From Bicyclus anynana (Eukaryota; Arthropoda; Insecta; Lepidoptera; Nymphalidae): a stretch of DNA of 64,000 bases. The stretch covers positions 11,567,561 through 11,631,560 of the forward strand of contig NC_069093.1 in the NCBI RefSeq assembly GCF_947172395.1, given 5' to 3'. This document shows, piece by piece, positions 30,368 through 42,159 of this stretch (positions are counted from its first letter, which is position 1; the number at the start of each line of letters is the position of its first letter). The notes under the pieces were generated by a model. The model was not told the origin of the DNA. It made no database searches and saw only the letters and a list, made by a program, of their open reading frames with translations. Made by a program: the position numbers and the translations under genes.

Positions 30368-30495
30368 CAAAGGTTCGAATCCGGTCCGGTGCATGCACTT
30401 TTCAGTTATGTGCATTTTAAGAAATTAAATATCACGTGTCTGAAATGATGAAGGAAAAACATCGTGAGGAAACCTGCATACCTGAGAATATTTGT
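30368..30495 (+). mobile_element. SINE-A central fragment
   Basis: From the B box GGTTCGAATCC through GAAACCTGCATACCTGAGAA. Joined at 30493 to another repeat fragment (30493-30555) also found at 37417-37473 (AGTGCGTGCTAAAAG; AACTATTTAAAGTTATT). Confidence 0.82.
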
Positions 30496-30555
30496 TATAT
30501 TTAGTGCGTGCTAAAAGCATATTTTTTAGTTTTTTTTTTAACTATTTAAAGTTAT

Positions 30556-30848
30556 TATTGGCCTGACTCGAACCCTGTACCTCATAATTCATAGTCAAAC
30601 TAGCCTTAGCCACGTGTCCAATGGAGCAGTTATTGGATATGATATAAATTTTATTACACGGAAATCAAAATATGATATGCCTTTCCTTTCTTAGAATACA
30701 CTTACTATATTGCCTCGAGAATCGTGTTCCTTTTCTGAGCACGTTTCTCCTATGAATTTCTTCGCTCGTTCATCTAAGCCTGTACGTTACAGACAGAAAG
30801 GATCATATTTATTTATCGCCCTTATATACTGACTTCAGGCTTTTAGTA
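30556..30848. other. Unannotated
   Basis: CTGACTCGAACCCTGTACCT at 30564 resembles a B box in reverse; too decayed to name. Confidence 0.3.
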
Positions 30849-30904
30849 ACAATATGATACTCTACTTTAAACATCAGTTTAAAGTAGGATATCTTATTGT
30901 TTCT
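30849..30904. repeat. Inverted repeat around TTTAAACATCAGTTTAAA
   Basis: AACAATATGATACTCTACTT and AAGTAGGATATCTTATTGTT arms, one or two mismatches. Confidence 0.75.
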
Positions 30905-31059
30905 TACAGTGGAATTGCCGTTGAGTGTCGAATTTAATCTCTATTTGTTTGAGAATTTGACATTCAGCGGGTGAATGATCCCCCGGGGGGGTGCCCTTAC
31001 AACGTCTATGAATTCCACTGTTACTTACTTTTAAAATTTTCTACACTTTTTATATTACT
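30905..31059. other. Unannotated
   Basis: Nothing recognised. Confidence 0.3.
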
Positions 31060-31063
31060 ATAG

Positions 31064-31362
31064 AGACGTGACAGCCCAGTCTATGCCTTCGATTCGGAGG
31101 GCGTAGGTTCGAAACCCGTATGTAAGGCGTAGGTCCGGGGCATGCCGCTCCAACTTTTAAGTTATGTGCATTTTAAGAAATTTAATCACGTGTCTCAAAC
31201 GGTGAAGAAAAAACATCGTGAGAAAACCTGCATACCGGACAATTCTGTGTGTGAAGTCTGCTAATCCGCATTGGGCTAGCGTGGTGGACTAAGGCCTAAA
31301 CCCTCTCATTCTGAGAGAAGACTCGGGCTCAACAGTGAGCCCAATATGGGTTGTTAAGATTG
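31064..31362 (+). mobile_element. SINE-A, near full length with head rearrangement
   Basis: GACGTGACAGCCCAG head. The region after B-box GGTTCGAAACC carries a short repeat of GCGTAGGT before the GGGGCATGCCGCTCCAACTT block. Ends CCCAATATGGGTTGTTAAG. Confidence 0.88.
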
Positions 31363-31370
31363 ATATATTT

Positions 31371-31639
31371 CTAGCAGACGTCTATGACTTTACTTGCATG
31401 ACACCCTCCTATAAAAGCGGAATATTCCACTTAAATGTTGAGTTTTTTTGACACATCGAACTATTATTATCATATTTCCACCTATTTACAAAAAACCTTG
31501 ACAAATGTATTTAACTAAACTTTCCGAAGTATTAGTTCTATCTATAGTTGAAAAACAAATGAATATCTGTTCAGTAGTTTTCGAGATTCTTGCGAACAGA
31601 TAAACAGACGCGGTGGAAGACTTTTATAATATGTATAGA
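31371..31639 (-). mobile_element. Helitron-like element
   Basis: Begins CTAGCAGACGTCTATGACTT and ends TTATAATATGTATAGA before T. The base before CTAG is T rather than A. Confidence 0.6.
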
Positions 31640-31977
31640 TAAACTTAAAGTTATAATTAAATAGGCAAATATTGCAGAACATCATGTACAATGAACATTA
31701 AGTTTATTTTGCCACGCCGCCCACTACCGACAAAATACCCGCATTTTCCTCGACACTGAAGCATTTTATGAGATGTTATATGTCAAACACATGTGGTGCC
31801 TATACAGATGGTGCATATATTCGTAAACAAACTTCCAAAAATTTACGGTCTTAAACAACCAAACCAATTTTAATTTCCCTCTCAACAATGGAAGGCTACG
31901 TAATGAACGAGTATACTTTATTCTTTTCGACTTTAATTTATTCCGTTCCAGGAACGGAAAATTCCTTGAGAAAAGTG
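31640..31977. other. Unannotated
   Basis: Nothing recognised. Confidence 0.3.
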
Positions 31978-32010
31978 CGGGGTGGTCTTTTGAATAAAGA
32001 GACCACCCCG
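31978..32010. repeat. Inverted repeat CGGGGTGGTC/GACCACCCCG
   Basis: Perfect GC-rich stem with an AT-rich loop (TTTTGAATAAAGA), standing out from its AT-rich surroundings. Confidence 0.8.
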
Positions 32011-33054
32011 TATATGATACAAAGATATTTCAAAAAGGTGCAACCATTTCAAACAAGAATTTACAAAAAAAAATAACTGCAGTTTATGTTGCTTAATTTC
32101 TTAGCAAAATAAAAAAAAATAAATAAAGGTACTTGATTTTTTTTCACATTTAATTTTACTAAATAAGAAAAAAAAAACAATCATTTCACCGCGTTTAGTT
32201 GCTTCGACTGGTGACGGAAGGTCTGGCTCATTTTTTGCGCTAACGATCAGCCTGGCTGTCCAGCGCGGAAATGCAGCCAGTATTCTTGCCACCATTACAC
32301 GTAGGCTTGGTTTGTATAGTTATTAAGATAAGTTAGAATAGTTCCTTTTTATATTATTTCTAAAAAAAAAATATATATTACAATTATTTTTGTCCATTTA
32401 TCACTTTCGTCGGTGTAACTCTGTAGATACGGAGCGTGAAGAAGTGGCAAAGTTTTAATCGGACCCCCCGGTCTTGGCTTCGATTTATTCGAACTGTTAT
32501 CTGATTTGAGTTATTGCTAAACTTTAAATTGTTAATTTAGTTTTCCCGAAGGAACAGACCACTTCTGAAATGTATTTCTTAAGTATCTTGCTATCTTGTT
32601 TGCTATGTTAAGTAGATAATTAATGTGTAGAACACAGATCATAGAAATTGCTAAAATTAACACTTAGTATAGACATAATTATATTTCTTTAGAGTTGCTG
32701 AGTATTATTTATTCCTTTTATATTATTTATTATTCTACAAAATACATATATCGGACATTCTGTACATACATATCACAAATATAAAATATCTACTATATTA
32801 TAACATATTTAGCTTAATTTTTAAATAAATCATTTTAGTAATTTTCGAAGGATAATTAACAGAAAAATGTAACAATAGTTTTAAAAATTATACACTGGTA
32901 AAGTTATTAGTTTTTTTATAATTACTGGACATTTTAAATTTTCAGACTTGCAAAATTGTATTTTTAATTAAGCGTAACCATAGTGCAACACAGGTCTACA
33001 TAAGACACAGAAGGCGGACATTTTCCATCTATTTAAGAAAACTTATAAATAGTA
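32011..33054. other. Unannotated AT-rich sequence
   Basis: About 1 kb with no recognised repeat or gene. The minus frame at 32101-32295 has an AAAAAT-driven C-terminus and no domain. Confidence 0.35.
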
Positions 33055-33262
33055 TATTTGGATGAAAATCGACACCCCCTTTCGGTTTCTATACGACATC
33101 GTACCGGAACGCTAAATCGCTTGGTACGTCTTTGCCGGTAGGGTCGGTAACACGGCCGAAGCCTCCCACCAGCCAGGCCTAAAACCTAAATCGACCCAGC
33201 GAACGAATGACATCCGTCTTTGAAATCCACTGCGCATTCCACTGCGCCATCGAGGCCGGCAA
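33055..33262 (-). mobile_element. SINE-B, tail-less copy
   Basis: Starts at GATGAAAATCGACACCCCCT and continues to CATTCCACTGCGCCATCGAG (inverted A box). The AAGTTAGCCC tail is missing, so the 3' end is lost. B box mutated. Confidence 0.82.
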
Positions 33263-33299
33263 AACATTACTCGCAAAGACGGTGAGTCCGGCTCCTATA

Positions 33300-33393
33300 C
33301 CGCAAAAGTATTTTAAGGCTTTATTGAGACGGACATAAAATTTTCAAAAATAAAACTAAATTTCAAGAGAATAAAGTTCCGGGCGTCTGTTAG
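33300..33393 (+). mobile_element. Helitron-like 3' end, mutated terminus
   Basis: ATAAAGTTCCGGGCGTCTGT then TAG before T. Confidence 0.4.
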
Positions 33394-33802
33394 TTATATT
33401 GGAGAATTAATTAACATTTTAATTAGAGTAAAAGTAAAGTTTTTGCGGTGGAAGGTTATACTATATACTATAATTATAGAGACTTATATATTTCAGCTCT
33501 ACACAGATGACCTAAACTTAAAATAACATTAAGAGGGCGTTTACACTGGACGAGTCAGTCGATAAAGCAAGCAATACACAGCTTACTATATATCCGTCCG
33601 TTCCGTTCCGTTCGTCAGCTAATGCTAACTTCATTCAAGATGATTCTTTTGGATAACTTATTGAAGTGAAACTACTTTAGACTTGATATGATTTAAAACT
33701 TAATCATACCACAACGAGTCACGACAAAAAAGTTGAAAGAATAAGTTAGAATTCAATGCGATTACTGCTTTCTTTAACCTGAGGCTTATCAAACCTTATT
33801 AT
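33394..33802. other. Unannotated; GGGCGTTTACACTGG motif
   Basis: GAGGGCGTTTACACTGGACG at 33533 looks like a MITE end and GTTCCGTTCCGTTCGTCAGC at 33600 might be its partner, but the pairing is poor. Confidence 0.35.
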
Positions 33803-34080
33803 TATCAACTCACATTCAGCTCTCTGCTAAGGTCGAGTCTCCGCTCAGCGTGAGAGAAGTCAGGCCAAATAGTCCTCAACGCTGGCCTAATGCGGATTGG
33901 CAGATTTCACACACTCAGAAAATAAGAAAATTCTGATTTTCCTTCCGATGTTTTTCCTTCACCGTTTTAGGCACTTGATATTTAATTTCTTAAAATGCAC
34001 ATAACTGAAAAATGGAGGTGTATGCCCCGGACTGGATTCGAACCTAAATCCTCCGGAATCGGAAGCACAAGTCTTATATA
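33803..34080 (-). mobile_element. SINE-A, head truncated by another repeat
   Basis: TTATCAACTCACATTCAGCT to the inverted B box GGATTCGAACC. The A-box half is replaced at about 34080 by the fold-back fragment that follows. Confidence 0.85.
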
Positions 34081-34089
34081 GTTTTTTTA

Positions 34090-34252
34090 ATACTTGTGGA
34101 TACAAGACAAAAATACCCTTAACGCCAGAATCCAAAAAACGTGACCTGTCGATACCAAATGTCGTTCCTATACATTTTACTAGTTTTCGAAGCGTTTGCG
34201 ATCGTAGAAAGAGAATCGACGTGCCACTTGGGTACAGGGGCAGAATATAAAA
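34090..34252. mobile_element. Fold-back repeat H, single unit
   Basis: Contains GACCTGTCGATACC ... CCTATACATTTTACTAG and the arm GTTTGCGATCGTAGAAAGAG then AATCGACGTGCCACTTGGGT, matching the array at 42641-43550. Confidence 0.7.
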
Positions 34253-34475
34253 TCGCTTTGCCAAGTATGAACGTGCCCTAAGACACAGCGCTAATTCCGT
34301 GCAGACACAATCCGCAATCAGAGCAGGTGGTCTTCAAAGACCTGAATAATTCAGATCTAGCAGGAATACCGTCTTACTTCGCGATTTAATATATCTATTA
34401 TTCATTTGTTACCTTAGATTCTAGTACGGTAACTAGCGATTTTCACTAATACAAAATTTATTGCACAACGCTTTG
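34253..34475. other. Unannotated
   Basis: Nothing recognised. Confidence 0.3.
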
Positions 34476-34692
34476 AACTCCAACTTTTCAGTTATGTGCA
34501 TTTTAAAAAATTAAACAGCACATGTTTCAAACGGTGAAGGAAAACATCGCGAGGAAACCTGCATACCTGAGAATTTTCTTTTTTATCTAGATGTGTGAAG
34601 TCTGCCTATTCGCATTGGGCTACCGTGGTGGACTATTGACCTAACCCGTCTCTTTCTTAGAGGAGTCTCGTGCTCAACAGTGAGCCAAAACC
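34476..34692 (+). mobile_element. SINE-A, 5'-truncated
   Basis: From TCCAACTTTTCAGTTATGTG to GAGTCTCGTGCTCAACAGTG. No tRNA head. Confidence 0.85.
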
Positions 34693-35159
34693 CGCCACGG
34701 AAGAAAAGTTAAAATATTATTTATTCTAGTAGGCTTTCATTATATTGTCATTAGGCACTCGTTTATATGTAATCATTATAATTTTCTTTGAAACGATGTT
34801 CACTTATCATCTTGTAGACATCTCGGTTTGGTGTTCGGTTCGTTTAGTACAGCAAATATCTACATTAATTTAATATAAAAGTTCATGAAAGTTCTATTAA
34901 AAGTATATTAGAACTGCTATAAATATTAATTTGGCAGGCTACGAACATTTGGAAAACTCTGAAGTTAAATGAACTGTATGAGTCTGGTAACTTTTTACGA
35001 TGCGCATTCTGCTGTTTCAAAGCTTGAAATGTACTTCTTAATAAGCTTTGTTTTGTTTTCATAAAGATTTTTTTTTTACTTAAACAATAAACATTTAGAA
35101 ATAATATAAGAAATCCTAAATATTATTACAATTGAGAAAGTGTATTTTGTTACGCTTGC
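34693..35159. other. Unannotated
   Basis: Nothing recognised. Confidence 0.3.
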
Positions 35160-35293
35160 ATGACCAAACCGTTACACAGATTTTAAAAATTCTTCCGCAA
35201 ATAGAAAGTTACATATGAGCGAGTAACAAGGACCAATTTTATCCTCATAGACCCACGAAAACGGGAAATATGCAGGTGAAACTGCATGGATAA
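35160..35293 (+). mobile_element. Helitron-like subfamily 2 variant, decayed
   Basis: ACAGATTTTAAAAATTCTTC, ATAGAAAGTTACATATGAGC and GCAGGTGAAACTGCATGG align with 56350-56460. Confidence 0.45.
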
Positions 35294-35309
35294 AGCACTG
35301 GCTTTGTTT

Positions 35310-35353
35310 GAGACTAAAACATGATTCAGATGACTGAATCATGTTTTAGTCTC
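35310..35353. repeat. Perfect hairpin, 20-bp stem, 4-nt loop
   Basis: GAGACTAAAACATGATTCAG-ATGA-CTGAATCATGTTTTAGTCTC has no mismatch. Confidence 0.95.
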
Positions 35354-36278
35354 CTAATAGTTTAGTAGTAAATACTGGTACTCTTTTGTTAAAAATATAA
35401 ATGTAAGATATAAAAAAATATAGTATACCTACTAAGGTACATTATATTGATATAGTATATCTTTAACAAAAGGGAAATTTCTACTACCTTGTTAGGCGAC
35501 ATATACATGATTTCTCAAACGATCTTGAAAAACAGAACATTACTCTTTATACTTGGACGATTTAAGGTGTATAACTTTGTCCTTAAACCAAAGCCCTACC
35601 TAACTACATACGAGTACATATGGTAGGAGTCACAAATATATTTTATAAATTACAAAGGTCTGGCCATGTCTCTCCATGTGGCCTTAATAAATGAACTATA
35701 AACAAAAACGGACAAATAACATAGATATTAGTAATTTGGTTTGAACGCACATACATATCTAACAATAATTACATTACCTACGACGTCATTAGTTCGTGCC
35801 GTTTTATATGGGGCGTTTTTCAGGGATCCGCGACAGCGCCGCAAATCAAACCCTTTAAATCCCTGTAGCTCCGAAAGTAATGATCGTAGATACCCTGTTC
35901 CTTTTACAAAATTGCTTTACTATTAGCATACTCTTAATTTATATACAATTTAAAAAACTGTCATCATCCCTATTACTAATGTTAAACGTGACAATGTTTA
36001 TTATCTTTTTGGTAAAGTTATGCTATAAAAAATCACGTTAGTAGTCTATTTGATGTTACGATCTTTCAAGTTTGAGTATAAACATAAACGGACACTATTC
36101 TCGTAGCACGCAGATATTATTATATCGTCGTTATTACTCCGCCTTAGTTTATCAAATACTTGGCGCGTTTGACGACATTGCACGGCTAACAATTTTTCAT
36201 TATGGGTTTATAGACTAACCCTCTATCTAAAGGGTATTTATTATTAAACTTCGGGCACGTTTGGCATACTCATCAGAG
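35354..36278. other. Unannotated AT-rich sequence
   Basis: CTTTTGTTAAA at 35381 and TTTAACAAAAG at 35461 form an outer inverted pair of 11 nt around 70 nt of AT. Nothing else recognised. Confidence 0.35.
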
Positions 36279-36279
36279 A

Positions 36280-36572
36280 GACGTGATAGCCCAGTGGATA
36301 TGACCTCTGCCTCCGATTCCGGAGGGTGTGGGTTCGAATCCGGTCCTTGGCATGCACCTCCAACTTTTCAGTTATGTGCATTTTTTAAGAAATTTAATAT
36401 TACATGTATCAAACATTGTGAGGAAACCTGCATTTCAGAGAATTTTCTTAATTCTCTGCGTGTGTGAAGTCTGCCAATCCGCAGTGGGCCAGCGTGGTGG
36501 CCTTACCCCTCTCATTCTGAGAGGAGACTCGAGCTCAGCAGTGAGCCGAATATGGGTTGATGATGAATGAAT
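36280..36572 (+). mobile_element. SINE-A, near full length
   Basis: GACGTGATAGCCCAGTGGAT head, B box GGTTCGAATCC, a deletion in the AAACGGTGAAGG block, and 3' end GCCGAATATGGGTTGATGAT. Confidence 0.92.
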
Positions 36573-37030
36573 ACCTACATAATGTCAGTATACTCGTAAA
36601 ATAACAAACATTGACTAATCTATGTACTTGTATTATTATAACAAGTATACACACTGTATTCAAAAATGTAACGAATCCCATATTATGTGATACGAAGTTT
36701 GTACAACATTAAAAAAATCTTTATTCAATGTTACATTCAATGTATTTAATACGCTGTGGAATCAAGCATTACGTTAATGGATGCGATGTGGTTATTAAAT
36801 ATGTATTTGTGCGTTTACCTTTACAATTTACTCACAAAGTTAATATTGAGGAAAAAGTAATATCTGCAACATAGTGGGCTGCAGCGTGCAATACAACGAA
36901 CGTTAACTTCACAACGATGTCCTTCGTACTTTTAATGATTTGGTAGTGTTCTTGTTTTCCTAGCTTGCAACACATCCATAACACCCTATTTACACGCTTT
37001 ATATTAGCTTCACTTGTAACTTTGTATGAA
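36573..37030. other. Unannotated
   Basis: Nothing recognised. Confidence 0.3.
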
Positions 37031-37320
37031 TCTTAATTTGACCCATTCTTCGATTATGATGAAATTTTGCACACGCTCTGAGTTCTGATGACAATACATG
37101 ACTAGCTAAGAAACGTCATTACAAATCCAATATGGCGGCCTCTCCAATCACTTGTAACTATGGAAGAAAATCCAATCTTGGTATCTTAATTTGACCTACT
37201 GTCCGGTCTTTGATTAGGATGAAATTTTGCACACTCTCTGAGTTCTGATGGCAATACAGGACTAGCTAAGAAACACCATTACAAATCCAATATGGCGGCC
37301 TCCCCAAGATGGCGGACTGA
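37031..37320 (+). repeat. Two tandem units of about 153 bp
   Basis: TCTTAATTTGACC ... ATGAAATTTTGCACAC ... ACAAATCCAATATGGCGGCC occurs at 37031 and again at 37184. The second is joined to CCCCAAGATGGCGGACTGAC. Confidence 0.88.
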
Positions 37321-37760
37321 CTGCCTGAAATCCAGCCACATGATATGGGTATCAAATGAAAGGGTTTGCTGTGAGGAATACGAAAAAAATAGTCACGTGA
37401 CTTAAATCCAGTATTTGTAATTTTTAGTGCGTGCTAAAAGAGTGTTTTTTAATTTTTTAAACTATTTAAAGTTATTTAATGACAACAGAGTCAGGCCTCC
37501 TTTCTTAAATGATAGGGGTTAAGAATTTCGACCCACCACGCTGCGTTAATGGTGCGGGTTTAAGGATGTTAATATTTGATTTTGTAACGGTTACTATCAG
37601 ATGTAAATGATAGTGACCGGAACCAACGCCTTAATGCTCTTCGGGGTGTAACACCATCAACTTTCTAAGTCTGACCACAGGACTGGCAGTCTTCGAGTGT
37701 AATTCATGCGGTATACTCGAAAAAACGACCCGTCACGGGACGCCTGGCAGATTGACATTA
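37321..37760. repeat. Repeat scraps
   Basis: Position 37417-37473 repeats 30493-30555. Position 37490-37760 has ACCACGCTGCGTTAATGGTG and GATAGTGACCGGAACCAACG, resembling part of an old retroposon. No frame. Confidence 0.4.
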
Positions 37761-39880
37761 TTTTGTAAATTGACTTAACAGATGAGTGGAACCATCATAT
37801 AGCGTGGCAACGCGCCGCCACGGCATGCGTCGCCACGATAGTAATCGGTTTTATGTGCGGCGGCAGATGTTTCTCATCAAAATATAGCGGCGAAAACCTT
37901 ATGATATCTATGATGTCCATAATATTATAAATTAAGATCCTTTCTCCGTTTATTCCTGTGGGTTTTTGGAACGATGGAAACTTTATGGAATTTTGTACAG
38001 TTAAGATCCCACGAAAAGGATAAAAGAAGGAAAAGCGGGAAAGAGAAATATATGTTTATTAATATTTTTTTATTATACAACATGATATAACGCAACTTAG
38101 CGTCTAGTCTAGTAAATATATCTAGTTAATATATTTAATATGTAAACAAACAATTTTACATTTCCTGTAGCTACGTAAAATTCTGATGAAAAAATATTTC
38201 TTGAGGAATAAATATTTCACGATGCACAGCACCGCGCCGTGAGAAATCATCTTATGAAAAATTCTTACCCTTCTGCAATTGAATAAGGAATTTGTATCTC
38301 GGAGTGTCGGCGCTTATAAAATTTGCAGTCACTCTAAAAATAAAGTGTTGCTTTTGTTGGAAAATATGTAATTTAAATTGTTTATTAAACTTTACGCTGA
38401 TATTAAATACATTTTTATAATAAAGAAATATAACGTTGTTGCACTAGGAAGTTAATCAAAAGTCAATATTTGAACTTTAAGCTTAATGGAAGGATCAAAG
38501 CTTGTAATAACTCTTTTAGGAGAAGGCACCGTATGACATTTGTCACATACATTCTCAATTTAATATATATGTCTATACCATACCTAGCATACGTCAAAGA
38601 TAGTGAATTAGCCTGCAGGACATGTCTTTTGTAGGGATAACCCTGCCTTAGTCTTTCGGAAATAACAAAACAATGCATGATTCTTTTTTTATTGATCTAT
38701 CTTACGAAAAACTCCGCAATGACATATATATTTCTAGCATAGTTCAGCTTTCAAAAATGGTTAAGTGTATCTAAAATAAAAGATTACTCTATTTACTCTG
38801 ATTTTAAGTTTAGTCCGAAGTCTAATATTAAATAAAACTATAAATTTTATTATGTAAAATAGAAAAAGTGTCACTTTCCACATTCCTACAGCAACTTGCA
38901 AGATTTTTTGGCACCGATCCAAATAGTATTACTTATTAGATACGCGCGAAGCATTAAAATGAGAATATTTAAAATGAATTTCGTGTTTAGCCAATGAAAA
39001 TGTACACTGCTTAACAAGAACCTTTTATAAGTGAAATGCATTTTACCAATTTTTAAAGAACTAAAATATTTTAAAGAGGGTATTGAAAGAAATGCCTGCC
39101 TGGATCGGGAAAAGGATATATTCAGTTCTCTTTTCTCTTATTAGTAAACCACTATTATAAGGAAATAAGTGACGTTACATCCTGAATGGAGAGTCTTATT
39201 AAGCCGTCTTATCCATTTTTTTTTTATTTTCCTATTGTTGTAATATAGCAAAAATACACGTCTATGGTACAGACATGGTAGCCTGTGGTAAGGTGTCTAT
39301 TGTCTGTGGATATTGTTCGTTCAACCTTTCACTCTCATACAAGTATCATTAATCTGTGCATTCTCTGTTCTTTCAACTGATCTACCGTTTAGTATATTTT
39401 AATAATTAATAAATTAAACAGTTGAGCAGTGTTAAGCTTAGCTTAATATACCTATATATCTATGATCATCATATTATATTATACCCACCTGTAATAATCG
39501 TTAGGTACAAGTCGAACACCCCTAGTTCGTAACTTCTAATAGTGGTGGTCACAGCTTGGTGGGTTTCATCTCCAACTCTCTCTTCGTTTGGTTTAGGGCT
39601 GTAGTAAGTCATCAATAACTAATAGGTCGATAATAAGAATATTATGAAAGTAATAGTATAGGCTGATAAGGACAATGAATAAAATGTAATTGGCACGATG
39701 TCATGCACATCGCGATAAACACACGATCAGTTTTATCGGATGTCAAATCATTTTCGTTTTTTAAAAAATAAACTATTCAACTTCTAATACATTTTTTTTT
39801 ATAAAAGGAACACAATAATAAACTTAAGCTATCCCTATCCTAAAAGTTAATACCCTTGACCCTAACACGATTTCTTAAAG
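37761..39880. other. Unannotated AT-rich sequence
   Basis: About 2.1 kb with no repeat, hairpin or coding signal recognised. A possible stretch of unique host DNA. Confidence 0.4.
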
Positions 39881-41098
39881 TAGGTGTAAGGACCCTGTTC
39901 TTTACTGTAATAGAAGTAAATCACTTGTTCACCACTACTCTTGTATGATGCAACGCATGTCTGCCTTCGAGGGACAAAACTGACAGACTCCCTCTTTACA
40001 CCCCACTTCGAGTATATTATGAGACAGGTGTCTATTTAGTAGATACAAACACTACTTATTTATTTATTTTATTTTTGGTAGGTAAAAGTTAGTGTCACAC
40101 GTCTGTATATTTCGAATAATCGTCCCCAAAAGCCAGCCATCCTTGACCCGTGAATAGCGAAGGAACCAGGGACACCGTTAGTAAACATTGACTCAGTCTG
40201 GAGGCGTGCGGCAGCTGCATCTCAATGCGGAAAGCATTTGAGCACGTCCTATATTTACTTTATTTTGTTTTTAATCTTTGAAATGTTTTCCTTTACCTAC
40301 TTTCGCCGCGAGAATATTCAGCGCATATTTAGTTATTTAGAATGCCGTCCGGTTAAAAAGGTAGGTATTACAGCTATGCTTATATCTGCAACAATGCAGT
40401 ATTGACATGTTGCGCTCTGAAGAGTACAGTTCTAGGCTCAGAATATAGAAAACACTAGAAGCAGCGTTCAGTCTGTATAGGGCTTCACACAACACGGCAT
40501 ACACAGAGTGACAAATCGCTTGTTCGTGAAATTATACCAGTAATTTCAATGGTTTCATTCCTATGCGCGATCACACCTTCTGGAGTTTTGTGTATTCTGT
40601 GGTTGTAGGTGTAATCACAGGTATAAGAAGATTACATGCCCCAGGTCAGATTGCCATGGGAATAAGAACTACGCGGGTGAAACCGCTGGTGGGCTATATT
40701 ACGTTTAAAAAAATACATTGTTGTTGTATTTCCATTTTATGTATAGTGCGTCAACTTACTAATACGTCAAATTACTAAAAATGCACCTTGTTATCTCAAC
40801 ATGTGTTTGTTCTTGTTATATGTGACCTTCTGACACAAGTATTTATTTAAAAGAAGGTCTCAGCCCTCATTTAATGTAATAACGAATGTACGACTAAAAT
40901 TCATTTTCATTTCATTTTCATTCATGTTCATGTATTTCGTTTACGAGCTTAGCCTAGTCAAATTCCACATGAACTTCGAGACGTATTTTGAAATCAAATT
41001 CCATTGCAAGTGCGAAACTATCGCCATCTTAATCCCTAGCGTAAGTTTTCAAATTAACTAAATACATGTCACGGCATGACGTTAAGCGGTTAAATTAA
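39881..41098. other. Unannotated
   Basis: Somewhat more GC-rich around 40120-40240 but no open frame. The frame at 40563-40778 contains a decayed ATGGGAATAAGAACTACGCG block of the Helitron subfamily 2 type (40655-40695). Confidence 0.35.
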
Positions 41099-41553
41099 TC
41101 TACTATATAAAAATAAGTCGGGTTTTCCTTCCTGACGCTATAACTCCGGAACGCACGAACCGATTTCCACGGTTTTGCATTCGTTGGAAAGGTTCGAAAG
41201 GCTCCGTGAGGTTTATAGCAAAGAAAATTCAGGAAAAATTTCAACGTAAGGTAGAGGTAGGGTAGGGTAGGGTACGGGTAGGGTAGGGGTAGGGTAGGGG
41301 TAGGGTAGGGGTAGGGTAGGGATAGGGTAGGTGTAGGGTAAGGTAGGGTTGGGGTAGGGTAGGGGGTATGGTAGGGTAGGGGTAGGGTAGGGGTAGGGTA
41401 GGGTAGGGTAGGGTAAAGTAGGGTAGGGTAGGGTAGGGGTAGGGGTAGGGTAGGGTAGGGTAGGGGTAGGGGTAGGGTGGGGGTAGGGTTGGATAGAGGT
41501 ATTTGAAAGTTTACATCGAGTTTCACGCGAACGAAGTCGCGGGCATCCGCTAG
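41099..41553 (+). mobile_element. Helitron-like element carrying a minisatellite
   Basis: Begins TCTACTATATAAAAATAAGT after A, followed by CGGGTTTTCCTTCCTGACGC. Ends ACGAAGTCGCGGGCATCCGC TAG before T with the usual hairpin. The core 41249-41500 is a GGTAGGG-type array. Confidence 0.82.
41249..41500 (+). repeat. GGTAG/GGTAGGG minisatellite
   Basis: Irregular mix of GGTAG, GGGTAG and GGGGTAG units over about 250 bp, strongly G-rich on the plus strand. The Pro/Leu/Tyr frame on the minus strand is only this repeat. Confidence 0.95.
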
Positions 41554-41760
41554 TTGTCTATGTAAATAACAAATTAAGGGACATCGCGCACTAATAGGCC
41601 ATGACCAGTCTAATCGTTGGCCGTAGTCACAAAAGCTACAGTTTGCTTGTGGTCAGATTTATGGCCACGTCCATGACCGGTTGTAATGCAGCAAATTGAT
41701 AGTTGTTATTCTGCCCACATTGACAATAATCACAATCTGGTCTCTGGGAACGCGCTAATC
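41554..41760. other. Unannotated
   Basis: Nothing recognised. Confidence 0.3.
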
Positions 41761-41762
41761 AA

Positions 41763-41894
41763 AACTGGTCCGATTTGAAAAACTCTTTCAGTGTTAGATA
41801 GCCTATTTATCGCGGAAGGCTGTAGGCTATATATTATCCCCATATTCCTACGGGAACGGGAACCACGCAAGTGAAACCGTGCGGCGTCATCTAG
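41763..41894 (+). mobile_element. Helitron-like subfamily 2, CTAG end
   Basis: ACGGGAACGGGAACCACGCA ... GTGAAACCGTGCGGCGTCAT then CTAG before T. Reverse complement of the copies at 6838 and 58692. Confidence 0.6.
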
Positions 41895-42159
41895 TTTATT
41901 TATATATATACGATTGTTTTGATGTCGATAAAATAAAATGCGAGAATAACTCTGTATTGGAAACTGTAATAAAAATATCTAATACGGTTATGAGGGTGTA
42001 ATATTATCGATATTACCGAAAACTCACAGTTGTTATGTTCTTAATACTATTTCGATCTCAATATTTATTTTTATTGCCGATTTAGTATTGAATTTATTTG
42101 TACTAGTCTATACTTATAATATGAAGAGGTAAGGTTTCTCTGAGATTGTATGGTTTTAT
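41895..42159. other. Unannotated
   Basis: Nothing recognised. Confidence 0.3.

Noticed and set aside
33959..34264. A 101-codon minus-strand protein
   Set aside because: It runs across the join of a SINE-A copy and a fold-back repeat. Similar SINE-derived frames occur at 36261-36570 and 8642-8887.
41249..41500. Interstitial telomere repeat
   Set aside because: Units are GGTAG/GGGTAG with irregular G runs, not the insect telomere TTAGG, and the array lies inside a Helitron-like element.
41095..41526. A 143-codon Pro/Leu/Tyr-rich open frame on the minus strand
   Set aside because: It is the GGTAGGG minisatellite read in one frame. Composition is forced by the repeat and there is no start context or domain.
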